From positions 186,001 to 250,000 of the forward strand of contig NZ_JAJLQY010000009.1 of assembly GCF_020991275.1 (NCBI RefSeq): a stretch of DNA of 64,000 nucleotides, in the 5' to 3' direction. The first letter of the stretch is position 1. Each line of letters starts with the position of its first letter. The DNA comes from Actinocorallia sp. API 0066 (GTDB taxonomy: Bacteria > Actinomycetota > Actinomycetes > Streptosporangiales > Streptosporangiaceae). The position numbers were made by a program, and so were the translations under genes. This document shows, in pieces, positions 8,582-15,740 of the stretch. A model generated the notes under the pieces. That model worked only from the letters and a program-made list of their open reading frames with translations, was not told the origin of the DNA and did not search any database.

Positions 8582-8749
8582 TCAACGCGTCGGAAGATCG
8601 TGGTTGTCGGCGATCCGCCGCAGCTCGTCGATCTCCGACTGCCGGAGATCCGCGAGATAGGTGTCGCCGTCCCTGGTGGCCGCCTGGAGCGAGGCGTAAG
8701 CCTCCTTGAGCCGCTGCTGGATGGTCTCGTTGAGCTCGCGCATGGGCAT
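8582..8749 (-). CDS. Small helical protein, 55 residues, unknown
   Basis: A short reading frame below usual calling limits: it begins MPMRELNETIQQRLKEAYAS, continues with an amphipathic region ending ADNHDLPTR and is rich in Glu, Arg and Leu, as in a two-helix protein. The minus-strand sequence GGAAGG lies just upstream of the first ATG (8749), with an in-frame second ATG at 8743 at better spacing. It is convergent with suhB and divergent from the cutR promoter region. I do not recognise a family. The ribosome binding site, the charge pattern and the exact fit into the gap make it a likely real gene. Confidence 0.65.
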   Translation of the reverse strand: MPMRELNETIQQRLKEAYASLQAATRDGDTYLADLRQSEIDELRRIADNHDLPTR

Positions 8750-8842
8750 GGTCCTTCCGGGTCAGAACAGCCTTACCCGTGGCCCGGACCGGTCTAAACC
8801 TTTACCTCAAGAGAATTTCAGCGCACGACGCCTGGTCGTCGC

Positions 8843-8861
8843 TTACCGGTCACTTACCGGT
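8843..8861 (+). promoter_or_regulatory. Direct repeat upstream of cutR, probable response-regulator box
   Basis: TTACCGGT occurs twice with an 11-base period (8843-8850 and 8854-8861). Direct repeats spaced about 11 bases are the normal target of OmpR/PhoB-type regulators. It lies 60-80 bases before the cutR start, so autoregulation is likely. Confidence 0.6.
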
Positions 8862-8921
8862 CCTGTGGCATAACGGAGAACGTCTTCAGCAGTCGGAAGC
8901 AATCGGAAGAGGGGGGTCGCG

Positions 8922-9575
8922 ATGCGGGTACTCGTGGTCGAGGACGAGCGGGTGATGGCCGACGCGATCGCCACGGGCCTGCGCCGCGAGGCGATGGCCG
9001 TGGACATCGCCTACGACGGCGCGGGCGCGCTGGAGCGGGCCATGGTCAACGAGTACGACGTCGTCATCCTGGACCGCGACCTGCCCAAGGTGCACGGCGA
9101 CGAGGTGTGCCGCACCCTCGTCGCGCGCCGCTACGGCGCGCGCATCCTCATGCTGACGGCGGCGGGTGAGCTGGAGGACAAGGTGGCCGGGCTGAACCTC
9201 GGCGCCGACGACTACCTCGCCAAACCGTTCGCGTTCAAGGAGCTCATCGCCCGGGTCCGCGCGCTGGGCCGCCGGGTGGCCGCGCCGCTGCCGCCGGTGC
9301 TGGCGCGCGCGGGCATCGAACTCGACCCCAACCGGTTCACGGTGACCCGCGAGGGGCGGCCGGTCGAGCTGACCCGCAAGGAGTTCGCCGTCCTTGAGGT
9401 CCTCATGGCCGCCGAAGGTGTTGTGGTCAGCTCCGAGCAGCTGCTGGAGAAGGCGTGGGACGAGCACATCGACCCGTTCACCAACGTGGTGCGGGTCACC
9501 ATGATGACGCTGCGCAAGAAGCTGGGCGACCCGCCCGTGATCGAGACGGTGCCGGGCGTGGGGTACCGGCTGTGA
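8922..9575 (+). CDS. cutR: OmpR-family response regulator, CutR-like
   Basis: A 217-residue DNA-binding response regulator. The receiver domain (1-115) has the acidic pair VVEDE near the N-terminus, the phospho-acceptor Asp51 in VVILDRDLP, Thr in MLTAAG and Lys in YLAKPFAF. The winged-helix domain (about 125-217) ends TLRKKLGDPPVIETVPGVGYRL. The sequence MRVLVVEDER...GLRREAMAVDIAYDGAGALE closely resembles Streptomyces CutR as I remember it, and the hemH-IMPase-cutRS order also matches Streptomyces. The start follows AGAGGGGGG. CutRS responds to secretion or protein-folding stress in Streptomyces; that role is inferred here. Confidence 0.85.
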   Translation: MRVLVVEDERVMADAIATGLRREAMAVDIAYDGAGALERAMVNEYDVVILDRDLPKVHGDEVCRTLVARRYGARILMLTAAGELEDKVAGLNLGADDYLAKPFAFKELIARVRALGRRVAAPLPPVLARAGIELDPNRFTVTREGRPVELTRKEFAVLEVLMAAEGVVVSSEQLLEKAWDEHIDPFTNVVRVTMMTLRKKLGDPPVIETVPGVGYRL

Positions 9576-10753
9576 CGTCGCCGAAGACCCTCTTCAAGGA
9601 CCTGCGGCAGCTACCGCGCCGGGTCAGCGTCAGGCTCCGCCTCACCCTGCTGTACGGCGCGCTGTTCTTCTTCGCGGGCTGTCTCCTGATGCTCGTCACG
9701 TACGTGTTCGTCGGGCAGTCCTTCAGCGACGTGCTGCCGCCCGGCGAGCAGCTCACCTACCGCGCGCCCGGCGGGTTCCCCACGATCGTCGCCGAGGTGG
9801 ACGACCTGCGGCAGAACATGCTGGCGCAGCTCGTCAAACGGATGGTGTTCGCGCTCGCCGGGGTCGGCCTGCTCGCGCTCGTGCTCGGTTACATCGTGGC
9901 CGACCGGGCGCTCGCGCCGCTGCACGAGATCACCTCGGCGGCGCAGCGCCTGTCGGAGAGCACCCTCCACGAGCGGATCGCGCTGGAGGGCCCCGAGGAC
10001 GAGATCAAGGAGCTGGCCGACACGTTCGACGCGATGCTGGCGCGGCTCAGCGAGGCGTTCGACTCCCAGCGCCGGTTCGTCGCGAACGCCTCGCACGAGC
10101 TGCGCACGCCGCTGGCGATCAACCGGACGCTGCTGGAGGTCGCGCTCACCGACCCGGACGTCTCGCCCGACCTCGTCACCGTCGGCCGGACGCTGCTGGC
10201 CACCAACGCCCGGCACGAGCGGCTCATCGAGGGGCTGCTGCTGCTGGCGCGCAGCGAGCGCGAGCTGACGACCCGCAAGTCCGTGGACCTCAGGGAGGTC
10301 ACCGAGACGGTGCTGGACTCGGTGCGCAAGCGGCCCGACGACGAGCGCGCCGACGTCACCCTGCACACCGAGCTGACGTCCGCCGTGACGGTCGGGGACC
10401 CGGTGCTGCTGGAACACCTCGTGCACAACCTCGTGGACAACGCGCTGAAGCACAACGTCGAAGGCGGTGAGGTCTACCTGAGGACCGGCGTGCTCGACGG
10501 GTTCGCGGCGGTCCAGGTGGAGAACTCGGGCCAGGCGATCCCCGCCTACGAGATCGACAGGCTCTTCGAACCGTTCCGCAGGCTCCACAACGACAGGATC
10601 GAGTCGGCCAAGGGCGCGGGGCTCGGCCTGTCCATCGTCCGCTCGGTGGTGACGGCGCACCGCGGCTCGGTCGTGGCCAGCCCCCGGCCCGGCGGCGGCC
10701 TCATCGTCACGGTGCGGCTCCCGTTCCAGCCGCCCCCGCCCGCCACCAAGTGA
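9572..10753 (+). CDS. cutS: Sensor histidine kinase, CutS-like
   Basis: A 393-residue membrane kinase that partners the upstream regulator; its GTG overlaps the cutR stop (GTGA). TM1 is about 22-47, a short external loop 48-90, TM2 91-112, then HAMP (113-165), the dimerisation/phospho-acceptor motif NASHELRTP with His175, and the ATPase domain with NLVDNALKHN, and GAGLGLSIVRSVV near the C-terminus. The external loop (GQSFSDVLPPGEQ... to ...QNMLAQLVKR) contains no cysteine; the only nearby cysteine, Cys37, is inside TM1. Streptomyces CutS is reported, as I recall, to depend on two external cysteines, so sensing may differ here. The gene is followed by a hairpin repeat. Confidence 0.85.
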   Translation: MTSPKTLFKDLRQLPRRVSVRLRLTLLYGALFFFAGCLLMLVTYVFVGQSFSDVLPPGEQLTYRAPGGFPTIVAEVDDLRQNMLAQLVKRMVFALAGVGLLALVLGYIVADRALAPLHEITSAAQRLSESTLHERIALEGPEDEIKELADTFDAMLARLSEAFDSQRRFVANASHELRTPLAINRTLLEVALTDPDVSPDLVTVGRTLLATNARHERLIEGLLLLARSERELTTRKSVDLREVTETVLDSVRKRPDDERADVTLHTELTSAVTVGDPVLLEHLVHNLVDNALKHNVEGGEVYLRTGVLDGFAAVQVENSGQAIPAYEIDRLFEPFRRLHNDRIESAKGAGLGLSIVRSVVTAHRGSVVASPRPGGGLIVTVRLPFQPPPPATK

Positions 10754-10755
10754 CA

Positions 10756-10827
10756 CGCCCCGAGGCCAGAGAGCACCGCCTCGGGGGCGCTCCCGACGAA
10801 GTCGGGACCTGAAAAGCGCCCCCGAGG
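10756..10827. repeat. Structured inverted-repeat element, copy 1 (also a likely bidirectional terminator)
   Basis: Between the convergent cutS and ectodomain genes. CCCGAC (10792-10797) pairs with GTCGGG (10801-10806) around a 3-base loop; this hairpin is flanked by GGCGCT (10786-10791) and AGCGCC (10815-10820), with an asymmetric bulge containing GAAA. GCCTCGGGGG (from 10778) pairs outward with CCCCCGAGGC (to 10827). The same nested arrangement recurs at 19325-19378. Confidence 0.7.
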
Positions 10828-10841
10828 CCAGTGAGCACAGC

Positions 10842-11513
10842 TCAGGCCGTCGCGCCGGACTGGCGCTTCAGCTCCCCGATCGCGTTGTGGTCCTGGTCGG
10901 CGTCGGCGGCCGACTGGCTGAAGTAGTTCTTGTAGTACATGCCGTCGCCCGAGCCGCCGTTGTTGTCCGGCCGGGGGAACAGCGTGGAGTAGGAGATGGC
11001 GTCGCAGTCCGCGCCGGTCTCCACGGTGATCGTCTCCAGGACGACTGTCTTGAAGTTCCACCGGGGCGTCGGGTGCAGGTAGCTGATCGTGCCGCTGCAC
11101 GTGAACGGCCCGACGCTGTCGCTGGTCGGGTCGTTGGTCGCGGTGATCCTGCCCGTCGTCGCGCCCTCCTCGATGACGATGGTCATCCGGAAGCGCACCG
11201 AGGACGGCTTGATCTGGATCACGGGGCCCGTCCACGTCCCGGCGTAGGCGGCGGGGAACCCGCCGCCCGCCGCGGGCGGCTGCGCGGTGGTTCCCGGCCC
11301 CGGCGTGGCGGTGCCGGGTCCCGGCTTCGGGCCGTTGTCGCGGACGAGGACGACGACGAGGACCGCGACGAGGACAAGGACGAGCGCCCCGATCGCGGCG
11401 AGCGCGATCAGGGCGGAGGAGGCCCCCCGCCGAGGCGGAGGGCCGGGGACGAACGGGGGCGGCGGGCCGGGAGGGCCGCCGTAGGGGGGCTGTCCAGCGG
11501 GCGGAGGGTACAC
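10842..11513 (-). CDS. Membrane-anchored protein with an ectodomain shared with the adjacent kinase
   Basis: A 223-residue protein: cytoplasmic Pro/Gly-rich N-terminus (1-32), one membrane helix (about 33-57), a Pro/Gly/Thr linker, and an exported domain (about 89-218). That domain matches the C-terminus of the kinase encoded just upstream: AYAGTWTGPVIQIKP, CSGTISYLHPTP, ETGADCDAISYSTLFP and AIGELKRQ have near-identical counterparts there. Two cysteines, at positions 139 and 170, are conserved between the two copies and may form a disulfide. Start GTG at 11513 has GAAGGA 7 bases upstream. The gene lies 45 bases after the kinase stop, so co-transcription is expected. I know no named family for the domain. 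Confidence 0.8.
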   Translation of the reverse strand: MYPPPAGQPPYGGPPGPPPPFVPGPPPRRGASSALIALAAIGALVLVLVAVLVVVLVRDNGPKPGPGTATPGPGTTAQPPAAGGGFPAAYAGTWTGPVIQIKPSSVRFRMTIVIEEGATTGRITATNDPTSDSVGPFTCSGTISYLHPTPRWNFKTVVLETITVETGADCDAISYSTLFPRPDNNGGSGDGMYYKNYFSQSAADADQDHNAIGELKRQSGATA

Positions 11514-11558
11514 GCGCTGTCCTTCGGATGGCGGGGGACTGGGGGTCGAAGCAGCCGC

Positions 11559-13433
11559 CTACTGGCGGACGAGGGTGCCGATGAAGCTGTAGTCGTTGCG
11601 CCCCGCGTCGGCCGCCTCCTGGGTGGAGAAGTTGGTGATGAACATCTCCGTGCCGTTGCTCTTGGGGAAGAACTCGTTGTACGTCACGTCGGGGCACGTC
11701 GCGTTGTTCTTCTGGGTGATCTCCTCGCGGGCCACCGACTTCCAGGGGGAGCCGGGGGTGTGGTGCAGGAAGGTCACCGTGCCGGAGCAGGACCAGGTGG
11801 AGGTGTCGTCGGGGCCGTTGCTGTACTCGATCTGGCCGGTGGGGGAGCCGTCGGCCAGGGTGACCCTGACGTTGTAGCGCGCGGTCTTCGGCTTCACCTG
11901 GGTGACGGTGCCCGTCCAGGTGCCCGCGTAGTCCTCGCAGAAGGCGGTGTCGCCCTCCTGGCCGCAGTCGGGCCTGCTGCCCGTGCTGGTGCTGGGGCTC
12001 GACGACGGGATCGGCGGCGGCGGGAGCTCGACGGTGCCGGTCGGGGTCGGCAGCACGACGACCGGGTCCTTCTTGTCCGGCAGCGCGGCGATGCCGATCG
12101 CGATGATCAGCACCAGGATGAGCACGACGCCGCCCGCGATCGCGGCGATGAGCCCGCCGTTGGACTTGCGCGGCGGCGCGGTGCCGTAGATCAGCGGGGC
12201 GCCCGTCGGGCCCGGCTGCCCGGCGTGGAACGGCGGCTGGGAGTGGCCGAACGGCGGCGGGGTGGGCGGCGCGAACTGCGGCTGGTGCTGGGGCTGGTGC
12301 TGCGGCGGGTAGGGCCCCGGCTGCGGCGGCCCCTGCTGGAGGCCGGGCTGGAAGCCCGACTGCTGGAACGGCGGCGGCGTCGGCTGGCCGGGCGGCGGGC
12401 CCTGCTGGAACGGCTGGGCGCTGAGCGCGCCCGGCTGCGGCGGGTAGGGCTGCTGGCCGGGGCCGGACGTGGCCGCGTACGGCTGGGCGGGCGAGGCGAA
12501 CGGCGCGGGGGTGGGCGTGCGGGGCGGCGGCGGTGCGGGTAGCTGGGCCGCGATCCGGGTGCCCTGGTTGAGCAGTTCCTCGCGCCGGCCCGCGGTGTCG
12601 GCGGCGGCCGCGGCGCCGGACTGCGGCACCAGCTCCAGCAGCGCCTCCAGGGCGGACGGGCGGTGGCTCGCCTCCTTGGCGAGGCAGCGGCCGATGAGCG
12701 GGCGCAGCTCGGGGGGCAGCGCCGACAGGTCGGGCTCCTCGTTGAGGATCCGGTTGATGATCACCGGCAGTGTGTCGGCCTCGAAGGGGGACCGGCCGGT
12801 GGCGGCGAACACCATGGTGGCGCCGAACGCGAAGACGTCCACGGCGGCCTGGAGCGGCGCGCCGGTGAGCTGCTCGGGCGCCAGGTAGCCGGGGGTGCCG
12901 ACGACCATGCCGGTCGCGGTGACCGCGCTCTCCTGGGAGTTGACGGTGCGGGCGATGCCGAAGTCGACGACGCGGGGGCCGTCGGCGGCGATGAGCACGT
13001 TGTTGGGTTTGAAGTCGCGGTGGACGATGCCGACCTCGTGGATCGCCGCGAGCGCGGTGAGCATGCCGATCGCCAGCAGCCGCAGCTCCTGCGGCGGGCG
13101 CGGCCCGCCGGTGGCGACCAGTTCGTACAGGGACGGACCGTCGATGAACTCGCTGACGACGTAGGGCGTGTCCCCGTCGACGTGCGCCTCGATGATCCGG
13201 GCAGTGCAGAACGGCTCGACCTTCTGGGCGGCCGCGACCTCCCGGACGAACCGGGCGCGGGCCTGTGGGTCGGCGTTCATCTGGGCGTGCAGCAGTTTGA
13301 TCGCGACCAGCTGGCCGTCCTTGGTGCGACCCAGGTAGACGGCGCCCTGCCCGCCCACGCCAAGGCGGCCGATCACCTCGTAGGAACCGAGCGTGGTCGG
13401 GTCACCCTGCTCCAGCGGAGCGTTCTTCGCCAT
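11559..13433 (-). CDS. Transmembrane Ser/Thr protein kinase (PknB-type) with a novel ectodomain
   Basis: A 624-residue membrane kinase. The catalytic domain (about 16-270) has the glycine loop GVGGQGAVYLG, Lys46 in VAIK, HRDFKPNN (Asp140), DFGIA (Asp157) and GTPGYLAPEQ. Residues about 295-425 are a Pro/Gln-rich juxtamembrane linker, 426-451 a membrane helix, then a Ser/Thr/Pro stalk and an exported domain (about 500-624) with YAGTWTGTVTQVKP and CSGTVTFLHHTP. There are no PASTA repeats. Cys490 and Cys499 precede the domain, and Cys549 and Cys580 match the pair in the neighbour protein. Start ATG follows GGAAGGGG. It should phosphorylate cytoplasmic proteins in response to an external cue; ligand and substrates are unknown. 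Confidence 0.92.
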   Translation of the reverse strand: MAKNAPLEQGDPTTLGSYEVIGRLGVGGQGAVYLGRTKDGQLVAIKLLHAQMNADPQARARFVREVAAAQKVEPFCTARIIEAHVDGDTPYVVSEFIDGPSLYELVATGGPRPPQELRLLAIGMLTALAAIHEVGIVHRDFKPNNVLIAADGPRVVDFGIARTVNSQESAVTATGMVVGTPGYLAPEQLTGAPLQAAVDVFAFGATMVFAATGRSPFEADTLPVIINRILNEEPDLSALPPELRPLIGRCLAKEASHRPSALEALLELVPQSGAAAAADTAGRREELLNQGTRIAAQLPAPPPPRTPTPAPFASPAQPYAATSGPGQQPYPPQPGALSAQPFQQGPPPGQPTPPPFQQSGFQPGLQQGPPQPGPYPPQHQPQHQPQFAPPTPPPFGHSQPPFHAGQPGPTGAPLIYGTAPPRKSNGGLIAAIAGGVVLILVLIIAIGIAALPDKKDPVVVLPTPTGTVELPPPPIPSSSPSTSTGSRPDCGQEGDTAFCEDYAGTWTGTVTQVKPKTARYNVRVTLADGSPTGQIEYSNGPDDTSTWSCSGTVTFLHHTPGSPWKSVAREEITQKNNATCPDVTYNEFFPKSNGTEMFITNFSTQEAADAGRNDYSFIGTLVRQ

Positions 13434-14029
13434 GCGACCCCTTCCCAGGTCAGTTCAGTCCTCGCGCGTCTTCAGGCGGCGACGATATCGCGTGAGTCTG
13501 ACGTTTGAGATCTCTCCGCGGTTCTGGTCTTCGCGTGGTTGCGTGACCTTTGTCGGGGTAAGGGCCCTCGGGAGCCCGGGGACCGGTTTCCCGCCGCCTT
13601 CGTGCGCGCTGTCGTTCACCCTTTCCGATGGCCGGAACCTGGGTGTTGTTCGCCACATACGGTGATTCTCGGGGAGTTTTTCCCCGTTGATGGTCACGTC
13701 ATGACTCATGGATCCGTTCTTCCCAGGTATGATCCCGCCCGCGGTGGCGCGGCCAGCGGGGACGATCCGCGGTCGTCGGCCGTTCTTCCGGGCGGTGGCC
13801 GGGCGGGGAGGCGCCCGGGCCGTTGGTTGTTTGTTCGGATCGTGACCGGTGTCACCGGAGTGGTGGTAGCGGCATGTGTGTCAGAAGTCGCAAACCGTGA
13901 CAGAATTTCCGGCCCGGATCGGGCACAAGAACGGCGTCCCGCGCGTTACTTCCGCGCGACGGGGTGCATATAGAGGAACACGGAGCCGCCGGGTAGGAGC
14001 CCGGAGGGCCAAGAGGGGGATGGAGAGAG
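13434..14029. other. Long intergenic region between the kinase and DUF4193 genes
   Basis: 596 bases between divergent genes. Short frames run through both strands but none has a recognisable product or a convincing ribosome binding site. It contains GTGAC-CGGT-GTCAC (13842-13855), an inverted repeat, and a promoter candidate at 13946-13974. AT content is higher than in the flanking genes, as expected for regulatory DNA. Confidence 0.65.
13946..13974 (+). promoter_or_regulatory. Promoter candidate for the DUF4193 gene
   Basis: TTACTT (13946-13951) and TATAGA (13969-13974) with a 17-base spacer. The start codon lies 55 bases downstream, leaving a GC-rich leader with an AGAGAG ribosome binding site. 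Confidence 0.4.
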
Positions 14030-14326
14030 ATGGCAACCGACTACGACAGCCCACGCAAGACCGACGACGATCTCGGTGAGGACAGCCTGCAGGAGCTGCA
14101 GGCGCGCCGGACGGACAAGTCGGCGGGCATCATCGACGAGGACCTCGACGCGGGTGAGGTGGCCGAGCTTCCGGGCGCCGACCTCTCGAACGAGGAACTG
14201 TCCTTCAAGGTCGTGCCCAAGCAGGCCGACGAGTTCACCTGCAGTAGCTGCTTCCTGGTGCACCACCGCAGCCAGCTCGCCAAGGAGAAGAACGGCGAGC
14301 CGGTCTGCACCGAGTGCGCCGCCTGA
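14030..14326 (+). CDS. DUF4193 family zinc-ribbon-like protein
   Basis: A 98-residue acidic protein conserved across Actinomycetota. It opens MATDYDSPRKTDDDLGEDSL, has the family core ELQARRTDKSAG and ends with two CxxC pairs, CSSCFLVHHRSQLA and CTEC, that should bind one zinc ion. No function has been established. In M. tuberculosis the homologue stands next to dut and suhB, as here. The ATG is preceded by GGAGAGAG. Fewer than 70 bases separate it from the next gene, so they are probably co-transcribed. Confidence 0.9.
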   Translation: MATDYDSPRKTDDDLGEDSLQELQARRTDKSAGIIDEDLDAGEVAELPGADLSNEELSFKVVPKQADEFTCSSCFLVHHRSQLAKEKNGEPVCTECAA

Positions 14327-14390
14327 GCCGGCCGCCGAGCGGCGGCCGGCCGACCCGCGCGAACTGGCTGATCCGGGAGGAGAGGACGGG

Positions 14391-15230
14391 ATGACCAGCG
14401 AAGGCGCCCATCCCGTGTCCCCGCAGGGGAGTGACGAACAGGAGATCGGCGAGCTGATCGGCCGTCTGTCCGGCACGGAGGAGCTGGACAAGTCCGAAAG
14501 GGGACGGCTCATCGGTCGGCTCGCCCAGTTGCTGGGCGGCAGCGCCAAGGCGGCGGGTGTCAAGGGCCTGGCGGGTGGGAAGTGGCTCGCCGACCTCTTC
14601 ACCGGCATCGTCCCCCGGATCCCGGTCAGGGATCTGGAGACGCTGCGCGCGCACCATCCGGGCCTCACCCTGGAGGCCCTCGCCGACGACCTGGTGCGCG
14701 GCGCGGTGAACCGGACGACGGCGGTGGGGGCGGCGGGAGGCGCGCTCGCGGCCGTGCAGTTCACGGCGCCGCCGCTGCTGCTGACGGCGCCCGCCCAGAT
14801 CGTCGCCGAGACCCTCGTGGTCGCGGCCATCGAGACCAAGCTCATCGCCGAGCTGCACGAGGTGTACGGGGTCCAGGTGCAGGGCGGCGCCGCGGAACGG
14901 ACCATGGTGTACGCGGTGGCGTGGGCGCGGCAGCGCGGGGTCAACCCGCTGGAGTCCGGATCGCTCAGCGTCGGGCTCGGCAGCGCGGCCAAGGCGGCGC
15001 TGCGCAAACGGATGATGCGGACGCTGGGCCGCCACATGACGACCCTCGGCCCGCTCCTGACCGGGGCGCTGGCGGGCGGGTCGCTCAACCGGGCGGCCAC
15101 CAAGAAGCTCGCCGAGAAGGTCAGGGACGACCTGAGCCGCTACGGCACCCTGGCGCGCGGCATCGCGCACGAACCGCACCCCGGGCACCACCTGCCGCTG
15201 CTGCCGCCGCCCAGCCCCCCGCCGACCTAG
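14391..15230 (+). CDS. EcsC-like helical protein, unknown function
   Basis: A 279-residue protein, mostly helical, with no signal peptide. Residues about 100-165 form a hydrophobic helical hairpin (VNRTTAVGAAGGALAAVQF, then APAQIVAETLVVAAIETKLI) followed by AELHEVYGV. This pattern recalls EcsC-family proteins, but the similarity is loose. The N-terminal 30 residues and the C-terminal Pro/His tail look disordered. Start ATG at 14391 follows GGGAGGAGAGG at good spacing. It sits in a position not seen in the mycobacterial version of this gene block as I remember it. No function assigned. Confidence 0.7.
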   Translation: MTSEGAHPVSPQGSDEQEIGELIGRLSGTEELDKSERGRLIGRLAQLLGGSAKAAGVKGLAGGKWLADLFTGIVPRIPVRDLETLRAHHPGLTLEALADDLVRGAVNRTTAVGAAGGALAAVQFTAPPLLLTAPAQIVAETLVVAAIETKLIAELHEVYGVQVQGGAAERTMVYAVAWARQRGVNPLESGSLSVGLGSAAKAALRKRMMRTLGRHMTTLGPLLTGALAGGSLNRAATKKLAEKVRDDLSRYGTLARGIAHEPHPGHHLPLLPPPSPPPT

Positions 15231-15311
15231 GGCACCGCGCCCGCGGGGCGGAGGCGGGGCGGAGGCGGGACGGTGGGCCCGTCCCGCCCCCCGCTCACCG
15301 CGGCGCCGAGA

Positions 15312-15599
15312 TCACTCCGGTGGGAGCAGGTGCGCGGGCAGCGTCCCGGTGGTGGCCTGCCACTGCTTGACCGCCAGCCGGGTCACCAGCACCCGGCTGA
15401 CCTCCATGCCGACCCCGATGAGGACGGCCCAGCCGAGCGCCTCGGCGAGGCTGACGTCCGGGGACTCCGGGCTCACCGGGGGCTTGCGGCCCGTGCCCTT
15501 CTGCCAGGCAAGCTCCAGCGACTTGCGCGCGACAAAACCGCCGGCCATCCCTGCGATGCCGGCGAAGACCTTCCAGCCGACGTCGGGCTTCTGCGCCAT
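15312..15599 (-). CDS. DUF4235 family membrane protein
   Basis: A 95-residue protein with two hydrophobic helices (about 10-25 and 55-72) around the family core KSLELAWQKGTGRKPP and PDVSLAEALGWAVL. DUF4235 proteins are small actinobacterial membrane proteins of unknown role. The ATG at 15599 follows GGAAGGGG on the minus strand. It is divergent from valS and convergent with the EcsC-like gene. Confidence 0.87.
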   Translation of the reverse strand: MAQKPDVGWKVFAGIAGMAGGFVARKSLELAWQKGTGRKPPVSPESPDVSLAEALGWAVLIGVGMEVSRVLVTRLAVKQWQATTGTLPAHLLPPE

Positions 15600-15728
15600 C
15601 GTCGCCCCTTCCTCGCTCCGTGCGGCGCGTCCGCCGCCCCACCGACGCTACCGCGCCACGGCCCCCGCCCCCGCCGTCGAAGGGACGACGCCGGAGGAAA
15701 ATCCAGGGCTCCGCCTGCCCCCGGTCCC

Positions 15729-15734
15729 TATCCT
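15729..15734 (+). promoter_or_regulatory. Leaderless -10 element of valS
   Basis: TATCCT with six bases before the valS ATG. The gap TTGGCGG is not a useful ribosome binding site at that distance. The -35 region is not recognisable. Confidence 0.45.
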
Positions 15735-15740
15735 TGGCGG

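Noticed and set aside
11559-12600. Pro/Gln-rich linker of the kinase as a frameshifted fusion
   Set aside because: Frame, codon use and membrane topology are continuous; long Pro/Gln juxtamembrane linkers are normal in actinobacterial kinases.
13450-13973. Short frames in the kinase-DUF4193 gap
   Set aside because: Present in several frames on both strands, Arg/Pro/Gly-rich, no ribosome binding site and no family resemblance.
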